This document shows positions 28,041 to 36,548 of a stretch of 64,000 nucleotides of DNA, in pieces. The translations under genes and the position numbers were made by a program. The stretch spans positions 24,796 through 88,795 of the forward strand of contig CAMPIX010000009.1 in NCBI GenBank assembly GCA_946886565.1, written 5' to 3'. The notes under the pieces were generated by a model, which worked only from the letters and a program-made list of their open reading frames with translations, ran no database searches and was not told where the DNA came from. The DNA comes from an uncultured Altererythrobacter sp. GTDB taxonomy: Bacteria > Pseudomonadota > Alphaproteobacteria > Sphingomonadales > Sphingomonadaceae. Every line of letters begins with the position of its first letter. Position 1 is the first letter of the stretch.

Positions 28041-29702
28041 ATGGCCGAAGGCGGCAAGCAGAAAGCGTCCGATCTCTTTATCGAATGCCTCGAGGCCGAG
28101 GGCGTCGAATACATCTTCGGCGTGCCCGGCGAGGAGAACCTCGACTTCCTCGAATCGCTGTCCAAATCGGATACGATCGAGCTCGTCCTGACGCGGCACG
28201 AGCAGGGCGCGGGCTTCATGGCCGCGACTTACGGCCGCCATACGGGGAAGACGGGCGTGTGCCTCGCCACGCTTGGTCCTGGCGCGACCAACTTCGTGAC
28301 CGCGGCCGCCTATGCCCAGCTCGGCGGCATGCCGATGATGATGATCACCGGGCAAAAGCCGATCAAGAAATCGAAGCAGGGCCGCTTCCAGATCCTCGAC
28401 GTGGTCGCGATGATGGGGCCGATCACCAAGTTCGCGCACCAGCTCGCCGCAGGCGACAACATTCCCAGCCGCGTGCGCGAGGCGTTCCGGCTGGCCGAGG
28501 AGGAGAAACCGGGCGCGGTGCACCTCGAATTTCCCGAGGACATCGCCGAGGAACATACCGATTCGCGCCCGATCGTGCGCTCGACCGCGCGCCGCCCCTC
28601 GGCCGAGCCCAAGGCGGTGCGCCAGGCGGTGCAGGCGATCGAGAAGGCCAAGGCCCCGGCGCTGGTGATCGGCGCTGGCGCCAACCGCAAGATGACCGGG
28701 CGGATGCTACGCCAGTTCGTCGAGAAGACCGGCATCCCCTTCCTCACCACCCAGATGGGCAAGGGCGTGATCGACGAGCGGCACCCGCTGTTCCTCGGCT
28801 GCGCGGCGCTCTCGGCGGGGGACTTCGTCCACCGCGCGGTCGAGGATGCGGACTGCATCATCAACGTCGGGCACGACGTGATCGAGAAGCCTCCGTTCTT
28901 CATGAAGGCCGACGGGCGCTGCGTGATCCATGTCTCGACCCGCACCGCCGAGGTCGATCCGGTCTATTTCCCGCAGATCGAGGTGATCGGCGACATCGCC
29001 AACGCGATCTGGCAGATCAAGGAGGACATCGTCCCGCAGGGCAAGTGGTCGTTCGACCACATGCTCGCCTACCGCAAGGCCGAGCTCGAGCACACCGGCA
29101 AGCTGGCGGGCGACGATCGCTTCCCGATCTTCCCGCCGCATCTGGTCCAACAGGTGCGCGACAGCATGCCCGAGGACGGGATCATCTGCCTCGACAACGG
29201 GGTGTACAAGATCTGGTTCGCGCGCGGCTACACCGCGTACCTGCCCAACACCGTGTTGCTCGACAACGCGCTGGCGACGATGGGCGCGGGGCTGCCGAGT
29301 GCGATGATGAGCGCGATGCTCTATCCGGAGCGCAAGGTCATGGCGATCTGCGGCGACGGCGGGTTCATGATGAACAGCCAGGAGATGGAGACCGCGGTGC
29401 GCCTCGGTCTCAACCTGACGGTGCTGATCCTGCGCGACGACGCCTACGGAATGATCCGCTGGAAGCAAGCCAACATGGGTTTCAAGGACTGGGGCCTGAC
29501 TTATGGCAATCCGGATTTCGTCGCCTATGCCGACAGCTACGGCGCCAAGGGACATCGCGTGGAATCGAGCGCTCACCTGACCGAAGTGCTCGCCCGCTGC
29601 CGCGACACGGCAGGCGTGCACCTGATCGACTGCCCGGTCGACTACTCGGAGAATGACCGGATATTGAACAAGGATATCAAGGAATTGAGCGCGAAACTTT
29701 AA
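28041..29702 (+). CDS. Thiamine-pyrophosphate enzyme, acetolactate synthase large-subunit-like
   Basis: A 553-residue TPP enzyme with all three domains. The catalytic Glu is in GVPGEENLDFLE (residues ~30-41). The middle FAD/Rossmann-like domain has VIGAGANRK, and the TPP-Mg motif is GDGGFMMNSQEME to the following asparagine. It lacks an adjacent regulatory subunit (ilvH), so it is probably catabolic or a 2-oxoacid decarboxylase-like enzyme rather than the biosynthetic IlvB. An aldehyde dehydrogenase gene follows after a palindromic repeat, consistent with decarboxylation to an aldehyde and its oxidation (inference). Confidence 0.88.
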   Translation: MAEGGKQKASDLFIECLEAEGVEYIFGVPGEENLDFLESLSKSDTIELVLTRHEQGAGFMAATYGRHTGKTGVCLATLGPGATNFVTAAAYAQLGGMPMMMITGQKPIKKSKQGRFQILDVVAMMGPITKFAHQLAAGDNIPSRVREAFRLAEEEKPGAVHLEFPEDIAEEHTDSRPIVRSTARRPSAEPKAVRQAVQAIEKAKAPALVIGAGANRKMTGRMLRQFVEKTGIPFLTTQMGKGVIDERHPLFLGCAALSAGDFVHRAVEDADCIINVGHDVIEKPPFFMKADGRCVIHVSTRTAEVDPVYFPQIEVIGDIANAIWQIKEDIVPQGKWSFDHMLAYRKAELEHTGKLAGDDRFPIFPPHLVQQVRDSMPEDGIICLDNGVYKIWFARGYTAYLPNTVLLDNALATMGAGLPSAMMSAMLYPERKVMAICGDGGFMMNSQEMETAVRLGLNLTVLILRDDAYGMIRWKQANMGFKDWGLTYGNPDFVAYADSYGAKGHRVESSAHLTEVLARCRDTAGVHLIDCPVDYSENDRILNKDIKELSAKL

Positions 29703-29712
29703 AGCTCTTAAA

Positions 29713-29802
29713 CCGTTCGCCCTGAGCCTGTCGAAGGGCCGCTTTTGGATTCAGCGGCTCGTCCGAAGAAGGGCGGGGCTTCGACAAGCTCAGCCCGAAC
29801 GG
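29713..29802. repeat. Palindromic repeat 'TTCGACAAGCTCAG' between the TPP enzyme and aldehyde dehydrogenase genes
   Basis: Arm 29713-29736 (CGTTCGCCCTGAGCCTGTCG core) is complementary to arm 29779-29802 (CGACAAGCTCAGCCCGAACG core) at 22 of 24 positions. It is a well-known type of dispersed intergenic repeat. Here its last bases (CGGAG, about 29800-29804) form the Shine-Dalgarno of the next gene, six bases before ATG 29811. A transcript could fold into a long hairpin that hides that site. Confidence 0.8.
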
Positions 29803-29810
29803 AGTTTTGA

Positions 29811-31256
29811 ATGCCCAAACTCAAGAAAACCTACCCGCTCTACCTCAACAACAAGGCCGCGCAGCCGAACACCGATCTCGAGGTGACCGACAAGTTCACC
29901 GGCGAGGTGGCGTTCCGCACCGCGCTCGCCACGCCCGACGTGATCGACGAGGCGATTGCCGGCGCTGTCCGCGCCGCCGAGCCGATGGCGCGGCTCGCGA
30001 GCTACGAGAAGCAGGCGGTGCTCCAGCACTGCGTCGGGCGGTTTCAGGAGCGGTTCGACGAGCTCGCCTATGCGCTCTGCGTCGAGGCGGGCAAGCCGAT
30101 CAAGGACGCCGAGGGCGAGGTCACCCGGCTGATCGACACCTTCCGCATCGGCGCCGAGGAAGCGGTGCGCAACTACGGCGAGGTCCAGCCGCTCGACATT
30201 AGCCCGCGCGCCAAGGGCTACATGGGCATGTGGAAGCGCGTGCCGATCGGTCCGTGCAGCTTCATCAGCCCGTTCAATTTCCCGCTCAACCTCGCCGCGC
30301 ACAAGATCGCCCCGGCGATCGCGATGGGCTGCCCGTTCGTGATGAAGCCCGCCAGCCTCACTCCGCTGGGCGCGATCATCATGGGCGAGGTGCTCGCCGA
30401 GTGCGACGTGCTGCCCGAGGGCGCGTTCTCGATCCTCCCCGCGAGCCGCGACGGCGCCGACCTGTTCACCACCGACGAGCGGCTCAAGTTGTTGAGCTTC
30501 ACCGGCTCGCCCGGCGTGGGCTGGGACCTCAAGGCCAGGGCGGGCAAGAAGAAGGTCGTGCTCGAGCTGGGCGGCAACGCCGCGGTGATCGTCGACAAGG
30601 ATGCCGATCTCGACCACGCGCTCGAACGGATCGTGTTCGGCGCCTTCTACCAGTCGGGCCAGAGCTGCATCGGGGTGCAGCGCATCATCATCCATGCCGA
30701 TGTCTACGACACGTTCAAGGCGATGCTGGTCAGGAAGACCAAGACCCTCGTCGCGGGCGACCCGAAGAAGCGCGACACCTTCATTGGCCCGATGATCAGC
30801 GAGAAGGAGGCCGTGCGGCTCAAGGGCTGGATCGACCTCGCGGTCGAAGCCGGTGCGACGCTGCTGTGCGGCGGCAAGCGCGACGGCAACATGCTCGAGG
30901 CGACGCTGCTCGAGGACGTGCCGCGCGACTGCGACGCGAGCAAGGAAGAGGCGTTCGGCCCGCTCGCAAACCTTTCGAAGTTCACCGACTTCGGCGAGGC
31001 GCTTGCCCAGGTGAACGATTCGAAGTTCGGCCTCCAGGCGGGCATTTTCACCCGCGACATCCACCAGGTGCTCGATGCGTGGGACACGCTCGATGTCGGC
31101 GGCGTGGTGGTCAACGACGTCTCGAGCTACCGCGTCGACAACATGCCCTACGGCGGCGTGAAGGACTCCGGCCTCGGCCGCGAAGGCATCCGCTTCGCGA
31201 TGGAGGACATGAGCGAGATCCGGAACCTGATTATCCGGCGGGAGAGTGCGGGGTAA
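29811..31256 (+). CDS. NAD(P)-dependent aldehyde dehydrogenase
   Basis: A 481-residue ALDH-superfamily enzyme. It has FISPFNFPLNLAAHKIAP (cofactor and oxyanion region), the general-base Glu in LELGGNAAVIV, and the nucleophilic Cys in SGQSCIGVQR. The C-terminal GVVVNDVSSYRVDNMPYGG is intact. The P-I-G-P-C-S-F start of the Rossmann part resembles succinate-semialdehyde, lactaldehyde and glyceraldehyde-type subgroups. Paired with the upstream TPP enzyme, it could oxidise the aldehyde product of a 2-oxoacid decarboxylation. The substrate is unknown. Confidence 0.9.
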   Translation: MPKLKKTYPLYLNNKAAQPNTDLEVTDKFTGEVAFRTALATPDVIDEAIAGAVRAAEPMARLASYEKQAVLQHCVGRFQERFDELAYALCVEAGKPIKDAEGEVTRLIDTFRIGAEEAVRNYGEVQPLDISPRAKGYMGMWKRVPIGPCSFISPFNFPLNLAAHKIAPAIAMGCPFVMKPASLTPLGAIIMGEVLAECDVLPEGAFSILPASRDGADLFTTDERLKLLSFTGSPGVGWDLKARAGKKKVVLELGGNAAVIVDKDADLDHALERIVFGAFYQSGQSCIGVQRIIIHADVYDTFKAMLVRKTKTLVAGDPKKRDTFIGPMISEKEAVRLKGWIDLAVEAGATLLCGGKRDGNMLEATLLEDVPRDCDASKEEAFGPLANLSKFTDFGEALAQVNDSKFGLQAGIFTRDIHQVLDAWDTLDVGGVVVNDVSSYRVDNMPYGGVKDSGLGREGIRFAMEDMSEIRNLIIRRESAG

Positions 31257-31260
31257 CCGC

Positions 31261-31599
31261 TCACGCGTCGAGCAACAGCAACAACTCGCACTCCAACGCA
31301 ATCCTCGGATGCGGCAGCAGCGTGTGCTCGACGCCCGTCACGGTGGCGTCGGCGACGAGTTGGCCGGGGATCGCGAACTCGTGTTCGGACAGTTCGGCGA
31401 TGAAGCGCTCGCCGGCTTCGACCGCCTCCACGCCGTCGAACCGCAGCTCGAGCGTGTGGCGCGATCCTTCGAAGGTCACGCTGGCCCAAGCCTTCTCGGA
31501 ATGGTGCAAAACCTTCGCACGGCCTCCGGCGAGCGCAAGCAGCGCCTCACGCAGGCGGTCGGCGTCGGTGCGGCGGGCGGGAAGCGGGTCACGCGGCAC
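31261..31599 (-). CDS. Small conserved-looking protein of unknown function
   Basis: A 112-residue soluble protein, rich in Ala, Glu and Leu (DADRLREALLALAGGRAKVL, then WASVTFEGSRHTLELRF, ending in a hydrophobic ECELLLLLDA). It has no recognised motif. Start GTG 31599 overlaps the end of the upstream 65-residue gene by 11 bases, so the two are probably translationally coupled. The order (two small genes divergent from an S24 repressor) suggests a shared unit whose function cannot be read from sequence. Confidence 0.65.
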   Translation of the reverse strand: MPRDPLPARRTDADRLREALLALAGGRAKVLHHSEKAWASVTFEGSRHTLELRFDGVEAVEAGERFIAELSEHEFAIPGQLVADATVTGVEHTLLPHPRIALECELLLLLDA

Positions 31600-31786
31600 G
31601 GGCGATCTCCCGTCCGGCCTCGAAGCCAGCCATGAACGCGCGGACCCGCTCCTCGGTGCGGGCGCGCGGCTCGCGGCCGTTCCTGAGGTCGATCACGAAG
31701 CGCGGGTCCTGCGCCGCGAGCCGGCCAAATTTGGTCGCGGAGATATGGTGGGCTCGGAGGAATTTTTCGACGGATCGGATCAGCAT
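31589..31786 (-). CDS. Very small protein divergent from the S24 repressor
   Basis: A 65-residue basic protein: MLIRSVEKFLRAHHISATKF, then GRLAAQDPRFVIDLRNGREP and RARTEERVRAFMAGFEAG. The H-x-I-S-x-T-K-F-G-R-L-A stretch and the following D-L-R-x-G-R-E resemble a small helix-turn-helix as found in short phage-type regulators. ATG 31786 has a good SD (GGGGAGAG). It faces the S24 gene across 122 bases containing direct repeats, so it may be part of a repressor/anti-repressor circuit. That role is inferred. Confidence 0.65.
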   Translation of the reverse strand: MLIRSVEKFLRAHHISATKFGRLAAQDPRFVIDLRNGREPRARTEERVRAFMAGFEAGREIARAA

Positions 31787-31857
31787 GGCTCTCCCCGGCA
31801 GGTTTGGCGAGTCGGATAATGTTCCCGATTCGTTCCATCTCAAATCCTACTTGTCTA

Positions 31858-31891
31858 GGAAAAATACATCGTCTATGCGGGAAAAATGTCG
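31858..31891 (+). promoter_or_regulatory. Direct repeats GGAAAAAT in the divergent promoter region of the S24 repressor
   Basis: GGAAAAATACATCG at 31858-31871 and GGAAAAATGTCG at 31880-31891 share an eight-base core spaced 22 bases (about two helical turns). They lie between the small divergent gene (start 31786) and the repressor (start 31909). This is a natural place for operator sites of the S24 repressor or its neighbour. Inferred function. Confidence 0.4.
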
Positions 31892-31908
31892 CCAGAAGCA
31901 TCTCGAGC

Positions 31909-32538
31909 ATGAGCGATGCGCGCCAGCGCCTGCTCGAACTCGCGCGCGATCGCGGTGCGAGCCTCGCCGGCCTGTCGCAACTGATCGGGCGCAATTCAAC
32001 GTACTTGCAGCAGTTCGTCCGCAAGGGCAGCCCGCGCAAGCTCGAGGAGGAGGACCGCCGCACGCTCGCCGAATTCTTCGGGGTGGGCGAGGCGGAGCTG
32101 GGTGCGCCGGAGGGGAAATCCTACGCCAGCGCCACAGGCGACTGGATCGAGGTGCCGCGCCTCTCGCTCGACGCCTCGGCCGGTCCGGGTGCGTTCGGCG
32201 CGCGCGAAGTTCCGTTCGATTCGTTCCGCTTCTCGCCGCGCTGGCTGCGCCAGATGGGGCTCGAGGGCGCCGATCTCACCGCGATCCGGGTCGAGGGCGA
32301 TTCGATGGAGCCGCTGCTGCGCTCGGGCGACGAAATCTTCGTCGACCGCAACAAGCGCGGCCGCGAGGGCATCCACGTCGTGCGCATCGGCGACGCGCTC
32401 CACGTCAAGCGCCTCCAGGCCAGCGCCCCGGGCCGCATCGCGCTCGTCAGCGAAAACCCCGCCTACGTCCCGATCGAACTCGCCAGCGACGAGCTCGACG
32501 TGATCGGCCGCGTGGTGTGGAAGGGCGGACGGGTCTGA
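31909..32538 (+). CDS. S24-family (LexA/CI-like) transcriptional repressor
   Basis: A 209-residue repressor. The N-terminal helix-turn-helix (LAGLSQLIGRNSTYLQQFVR, roughly residues 19-38) is followed by a short linker and a LexA/UmuD-type S24 peptidase domain. The serine is in VEGDSMEPLLRSGDEIFVD and the lysine in LHVKRLQ. A cleavage-site Ala-Gly is not obvious. Such proteins repress SOS or prophage-like genes and may self-cleave when RecA is activated. ATG 31909 (MSDARQRLLELARDRG) is chosen as the start of the HTH helix. It is not LexA itself by its N-terminus. Confidence 0.88.
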   Translation: MSDARQRLLELARDRGASLAGLSQLIGRNSTYLQQFVRKGSPRKLEEEDRRTLAEFFGVGEAELGAPEGKSYASATGDWIEVPRLSLDASAGPGAFGAREVPFDSFRFSPRWLRQMGLEGADLTAIRVEGDSMEPLLRSGDEIFVDRNKRGREGIHVVRIGDALHVKRLQASAPGRIALVSENPAYVPIELASDELDVIGRVVWKGGRV

Positions 32539-32595
32539 TCCTCCCTAGTCCGGGGAGGATTGATTGTAGGCGGCTAAGCCGCCACATCCCGGCGC

Positions 32596-33258
32596 ATGAC
32601 CGATACCCAACCCGCGATGCGCGCGGCGATCCTGCCCGTCACGCCGCTACAGCAGAACTGTTCGCTGATCTGGTGCACGAAGACGATGCGCGGGGCGCTG
32701 GTCGATCCGGGCGGCGATCTCGACAAGCTCAAGGCCGGCGTCGCCAAGGCCGGGGTCACGCTCGAGAAGCTGCTCGTCACCCATGGCCATCTGGACCATT
32801 GCGGCCAGGCCGGGGTGCTCGCCGAGGAGCTCGGGCTAAAGATCGAGGGCCCGCACGAGGCCGACCGGTTCTGGATTTCGCGCCTCGACGACGACGGGCG
32901 CCAGTGGGGCATGGACGCGAAGAGCTTCGAGCCCGACCGCTGGCTGGCGGACGGCGACACGGTGACCGTCGGTGAACTCACGCTCGAGGTGATCCACTGC
33001 CCCGGCCACACCCCGGGCCACGTCGTGTTCTACCACGCGCCAAGCCGCTTCGCGATCGTCGGCGACGTGCTGTTCCAGGGCTCGATCGGCCGCACCGACT
33101 TCCCGATGGGCAATCACCAGGACCTGATCGACGCGATCACCCAGAAGCTCTGGCCGCTGGGCGAGGATGTCACCTTCATCCCCGGCCATGGCCCGACGAG
33201 CACTTTCGGCCACGAACGCAAGACCAACGCCTTCGTCAGCGACTACGCGCTTTCTTGA
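32596..33258 (+). CDS. MBL-fold metallohydrolase, glyoxalase II-like (YcbL type)
   Basis: A 220-residue metallo-beta-lactamase fold enzyme. The dinuclear zinc motif is THGHLDH, and further ligands are in CPGHTPGH, VGDVLFQGSIGRTDFP and IPGHGP. The compact form, without a glutathione-binding C-terminal domain, resembles YcbL. It would hydrolyse a thioester such as S-lactoylglutathione; this is inferred from the family. It is separated from the S24 repressor by 57 bases and may be independent of it. Confidence 0.87.
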   Translation: MTDTQPAMRAAILPVTPLQQNCSLIWCTKTMRGALVDPGGDLDKLKAGVAKAGVTLEKLLVTHGHLDHCGQAGVLAEELGLKIEGPHEADRFWISRLDDDGRQWGMDAKSFEPDRWLADGDTVTVGELTLEVIHCPGHTPGHVVFYHAPSRFAIVGDVLFQGSIGRTDFPMGNHQDLIDAITQKLWPLGEDVTFIPGHGPTSTFGHERKTNAFVSDYALS

Positions 33259-33314
33259 AGTGCGGTCGGAACATCCGTCCCGCAAGGGATGCGCGGATGC
33301 ACATCCCGCTCGCA

Positions 33315-33707
33315 TCAAACGAGCCGCAGCACGGCGCCGACGGCGACACCTGCGAGGAAAAGCTGCGTCGCCAGCGTGACCACCACGCCGATCATCCGCC
33401 CGATCTGCGCCTTGCCGCCGTCCATCCCGAACCCGTGCGCCACGCGCGCGAGGACGAACGCGCCGGCGACATAGGCGAGCCAGCTTTCGCCCGCGCCGGC
33501 AATCTCGATGGCGGCGATCAGCAGCACCACGATCGGCGCGTTTTCGGCAAAGTTGAGCTGCGCGCGCATCCGACGCTGAAGCGCCTCGTTCCCGCCGTCG
33601 CCTACGCTGATGCCGTAGGCCCGGCGTAGCGCGCCGATCCGGATGGTCAGCCAGATGTTGATCAGCGCGGCAGCCGCCACGGTGGTGAGCGTGACCGGAA
33701 GTATCAT
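33315..33707 (-). CDS. MAPEG family membrane protein
   Basis: A 130-residue protein with four membrane helices: LPVTLTTVAAAALINIWLTI, then NAPIVVLLIAAIEIAGA, LAYVAGAFVLARVAHGFG and GVVVTLATQLFLAGVAVGAV. The R-M-R-A-Q-L-N-F-A-E-N-x-P motif after helix 1 is the family signature of MAPEG (membrane-associated proteins in eicosanoid and glutathione metabolism). Bacterial members are probably glutathione transferases; the substrate is unknown. It is transcribed away from rpmF. Confidence 0.88.
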   Translation of the reverse strand: MILPVTLTTVAAAALINIWLTIRIGALRRAYGISVGDGGNEALQRRMRAQLNFAENAPIVVLLIAAIEIAGAGESWLAYVAGAFVLARVAHGFGMDGGKAQIGRMIGVVVTLATQLFLAGVAVGAVLRLV

Positions 33708-33760
33708 GCGCCAAATTCCCCCTGGATTTCCAACCCGGTGCTAAGCCGGACTCGCGCGGC

Positions 33761-33788
33761 TTGCAACGGCGCAGATATGCGCTATAGG
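33761..33788 (+). promoter_or_regulatory. Candidate promoter of the rpmF-plsX-fabH operon
   Basis: TTGCAA (33761-33766), a 16-base spacer and TATAGG (33783-33788) lie about 110 bases before rpmF. They are the clearest -35/-10 pair seen in this window and match the layout before the transaldolase gene. By eye only. Confidence 0.5.
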
Positions 33789-33897
33789 CCGCGCCTTCCC
33801 GCCATGTCCGGGTCCCGACACGCGCGCGCTTGTGCGTTGCCGGGCCTTGGCCTAGAGCGGCCCGCAACACACGGAATTTACTGGAACAGGTGCCGCA

Positions 33898-34077
33898 ATG
33901 GCTGTCCCCAAGAGAAAAGTATCGCCCCATCGCCGCGGCAACCGCCGCGCACACGATTCGCTCAAGGTCGAAGCGTTCCACGAATGCTCGAACTGCGGCG
34001 AACTCAAGCGTCCGCACAACCTCTGCCAGGCCTGCGGGCACTACAACGGCCGCGAAGTCATCGCCGTCGGCCTCTGA
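33898..34077 (+). CDS. rpmF: 50S ribosomal protein L32
   Basis: The 59-residue product starts [20 protein letters not shown] and has the two zinc-binding pairs [18 protein letters not shown]. It is too short for simple ORF filters. L32 is a small 50S protein. The rpmF-plsX-fabH order is the widely conserved link between ribosomes and fatty-acid synthesis. It is followed after 19 bases by plsX. Confidence 0.97.
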   Translation: MAVPKRKVSPHRRGNRRAHDSLKVEAFHECSNCGELKRPHNLCQACGHYNGREVIAVGL

Positions 34078-34096
34078 CGGCCGGTAGGAGAGCGCC

Positions 34097-35155
34097 ATGA
34101 GCCTGCCGCGTATCGCCGTCGACGCGATGGGCGGCGATGAAGGCGTGCGCGTGATGGTCGAGGGTGCGGCGCTTGCCCGCCGCCGGCACGACCAGTTCAA
34201 GTTCCTTCTCGTCGGCGATCAGAAACGGATCGAGGCCGCACTCGACACCCATCCGGGCATGCGCGGCGCGTCCGAAATCCTCCATTGCGAGGACGTCGTC
34301 GGCGGCGACGAAAAACCCACGCAGGCGCTCCGCCGCGCCAAGACCACCTCGATGGGCCTCGCGATCAACGCGGTGAAGCGCGGCGAATGCGGCGCCGCGG
34401 TCAGCGCGGGCAACACCGGCGCGCTGATGGCGATGAGCAAGCTGGCGCTGCGCACGCTGCCGGGGATCGACCGCCCGGCGCTCGCCGCGCTGATGCCGAC
34501 GCTGGGCGACAACGACGTGATCATGCTCGACCTCGGCGCCAATACCGAGGCGGACGCGCGCAACCTCGTCCAGTTCGCGATCATGGGCGCGGCCTATTCG
34601 CGCATCGTCACCGGGCTTGCCGAGCCGCGCGTGCGCCTGCTCAACATCGGGACCGAGGAGACCAAGGGCACCGACGCGCTGCGTCTCGCCGCGGCGCAGC
34701 TCCAGGCTGCCACCGGCCTCGCGCTCTCGTTCGACGGTTTCGTCGAAAGCGACAAGATCAACCGCGGCGAAGTGGACGTCGTCGTCACCGACGGGTTCTC
34801 GGGCAATATCGCCTTGAAGGCGATCGAGGGCGCGGCGCGCTTCGTCACCGACCTGCTGCGCAACGCTTTCACCAGTTCGCTGCGCTCGAAGATCGGCTTC
34901 CTCGTCTCGCGCCCGGCGACCGAGCTGCTGCGGCACCATCTCGACCCCAACAATCACAACGGCGCGGTCTTCCTCGGTCTCAATGGCGTGGTGGTGAAGA
35001 GCCACGGCAGCGCCACCGCGGCCGGGGTAGCCAACGCGGTCGCGGTCGCCGCGCGCCTGCTCGAGGACGACCTGACCGACCGGATCAGCGCGGACCTCGC
35101 CGCGCTCGGCGAGGCGCGCCTGCGCGTCAGCCATGCCAACGGGGGGGAGCTGTGA
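34097..35155 (+). CDS. plsX: Phosphate acyltransferase PlsX
   Basis: PlsX converts acyl-ACP to acyl-phosphate, the donor for PlsY in phospholipid synthesis, as a peripheral membrane enzyme. The 352-residue product begins [17 protein letters not shown] and has [39 protein letters not shown] and ILEGAR-type [13 protein letters not shown] stretches typical of the family. It lies between rpmF and fabH, and its stop overlaps the fabH GTG (GTGA). Confidence 0.96.
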   Translation: MSLPRIAVDAMGGDEGVRVMVEGAALARRRHDQFKFLLVGDQKRIEAALDTHPGMRGASEILHCEDVVGGDEKPTQALRRAKTTSMGLAINAVKRGECGAAVSAGNTGALMAMSKLALRTLPGIDRPALAALMPTLGDNDVIMLDLGANTEADARNLVQFAIMGAAYSRIVTGLAEPRVRLLNIGTEETKGTDALRLAAAQLQAATGLALSFDGFVESDKINRGEVDVVVTDGFSGNIALKAIEGAARFVTDLLRNAFTSSLRSKIGFLVSRPATELLRHHLDPNNHNGAVFLGLNGVVVKSHGSATAAGVANAVAVAARLLEDDLTDRISADLAALGEARLRVSHANGGEL

Positions 35156-36117
35156 TCCGCTCGGTCGTCACCGGCAGCGGCTCGGCGCTTCCGCGCACCG
35201 CGGTGAGCAACGCCGAACTGGCGAAGCGCGTCGACACCAGCGACGAATGGATCGTCGAGCGCACCGGCATTCGCCAGCGCTATATCGCCGAGCCCGACGA
35301 GACGACCTCCACGCTCGCGGTCGAGGCGTCGCGCAAGGCGCTCGATGCGGCCGGGCTCGGGCCGAACGACATCGATCTGATCGTGCTCGCGACCGCCACC
35401 CCCGACCAGACTTTCCCCGCGACCGCGACGATCGTCCAGCACGCGATCGGCTGCAACGGCGGGATCGCGTTCGACGTCGCCGCGGTGTGCTCGGGCTTCC
35501 TCTACGCGCTCGCGAGCGCCGATTCGATGCTCCGCACCGGTATGGCCAAGCGCGCGCTGGTGATCGGGGCGGAAACCTTCAGCCGCATCCTGGACTGGGA
35601 AGACCGCACGACCTGCGTGCTGTTCGGCGATGGCGCGGGCGCGATCGTACTCGAGGCGCAGGACGTCGCCGAAGACGGCCGCGGCGTGCTCGCGACTCGG
35701 CTCCACGCCGACGGCGAACACAACGAGCTGCTCTATGTCGACGGCGGGCCCTCGACGACGCAGACCGTCGGGCACTTGCGGATGCGCGGGCGCGAGGTGT
35801 TCCGTCACGCGGTGGTCAACCTCGCCTCGGTGCTCGAGGCGACGCTGGCCGAAGCCGGCTATACCCCCGACGATCTCGACTGGGTCGTCCCGCACCAGGC
35901 CAACGCACGCATCCTCGACGCGACGGCGCGCAAACTCGGGCTTCCGGCCGAGAAGGTGGTGGTTACGGTCGACCAGCACGCCAACACCTCGGCCGCCTCT
36001 GTGCCGCTCGCGTTCGACGCCGCGGTGAAGGACGGGCGGATCAAACCCGGCGATCTGGTCATGTTCGAGGCGATGGGCGGCGGTTTCACCTGGGGCGCCA
36101 GCCTGGTCCGGCTGTAA
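35152..36117 (+). CDS. fabH: 3-oxoacyl-ACP synthase III
   Basis: The initiating condensing enzyme of type II fatty-acid synthesis (acetyl-CoA plus malonyl-ACP), 321 residues. The catalytic Cys is in [14 protein letters not shown], His in [10 protein letters not shown] and Asn in [12 protein letters not shown]. The N-terminal [12 protein letters not shown] is typical. The start is GTG 35152, overlapping the end of plsX, so the two are translationally coupled. Confidence 0.96.
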   Translation: MIRSVVTGSGSALPRTAVSNAELAKRVDTSDEWIVERTGIRQRYIAEPDETTSTLAVEASRKALDAAGLGPNDIDLIVLATATPDQTFPATATIVQHAIGCNGGIAFDVAAVCSGFLYALASADSMLRTGMAKRALVIGAETFSRILDWEDRTTCVLFGDGAGAIVLEAQDVAEDGRGVLATRLHADGEHNELLYVDGGPSTTQTVGHLRMRGREVFRHAVVNLASVLEATLAEAGYTPDDLDWVVPHQANARILDATARKLGLPAEKVVVTVDQHANTSAASVPLAFDAAVKDGRIKPGDLVMFEAMGGGFTWGASLVRL

Positions 36118-36236
36118 AGGCGGCGAGTGCAGGCGGTATCGGGGTTTTCCACCGCCAACGCGTTGCAAAGGCGGAAGATACTGACTAGGCTTGCGCGTAT
36201 AATCCAACGTCGGGTCGCGATGAAGGAGAAATGCGC

Positions 36237-36536
36237 ATGATGCGTTCGGTGGGCACGCTGACTCGCGCGGATTTGGCGGAAACGATCAATCGCAAGATGG
36301 GTCTTTCCCGGGCGGAATCGCTCGATCTCGTGGAATCCATACTCGCGCACATGTGCGGGGCGATGGCGAATGGCGAAAACGTCAAGATTTCGGGCTTCGG
36401 CAGTTTCGTGCTGCGCGATAAGAAAGAACGCATCGGGCGCAACCCGAAGACGGGTGTCGAAGTGCCGATTACCCCGCGCCGCGTAATGACCTTCCGCGCA
36501 AGCCAGTTGTTCAAGGAACGCATAGCGAAAGGCTAA
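36237..36536 (+). CDS. ihfA: Integration host factor subunit alpha
   Basis: A 99-residue nucleoid protein that bends DNA as a heterodimer with IhfB. It has [38 protein letters not shown] and the DNA-contacting arm [21 protein letters not shown] prefer ATG 36237 to ATG 36231 because AAGGAG at 36223-36228 is then 8 bases upstream instead of 2. A TATAAT at about 36199 may be its -10. The place between fabH and a merR gene is conserved in alphaproteobacteria. Confidence 0.94.
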   Translation: MMRSVGTLTRADLAETINRKMGLSRAESLDLVESILAHMCGAMANGENVKISGFGSFVLRDKKERIGRNPKTGVEVPITPRRVMTFRASQLFKERIAKG

Positions 36537-36548
36537 GGTGCTCGGACG

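Noticed and set aside
28310..28945. 211-codon minus-strand frame opposite the TPP enzyme
   Set aside because: Antisense shadow; the TPP enzyme is unambiguous.
33708..33897. tRNA or small RNA between the MAPEG gene and rpmF
   Set aside because: No cloverleaf or conserved tRNA boxes; the stretch is adequately explained by two divergent promoters and the rpmF leader.
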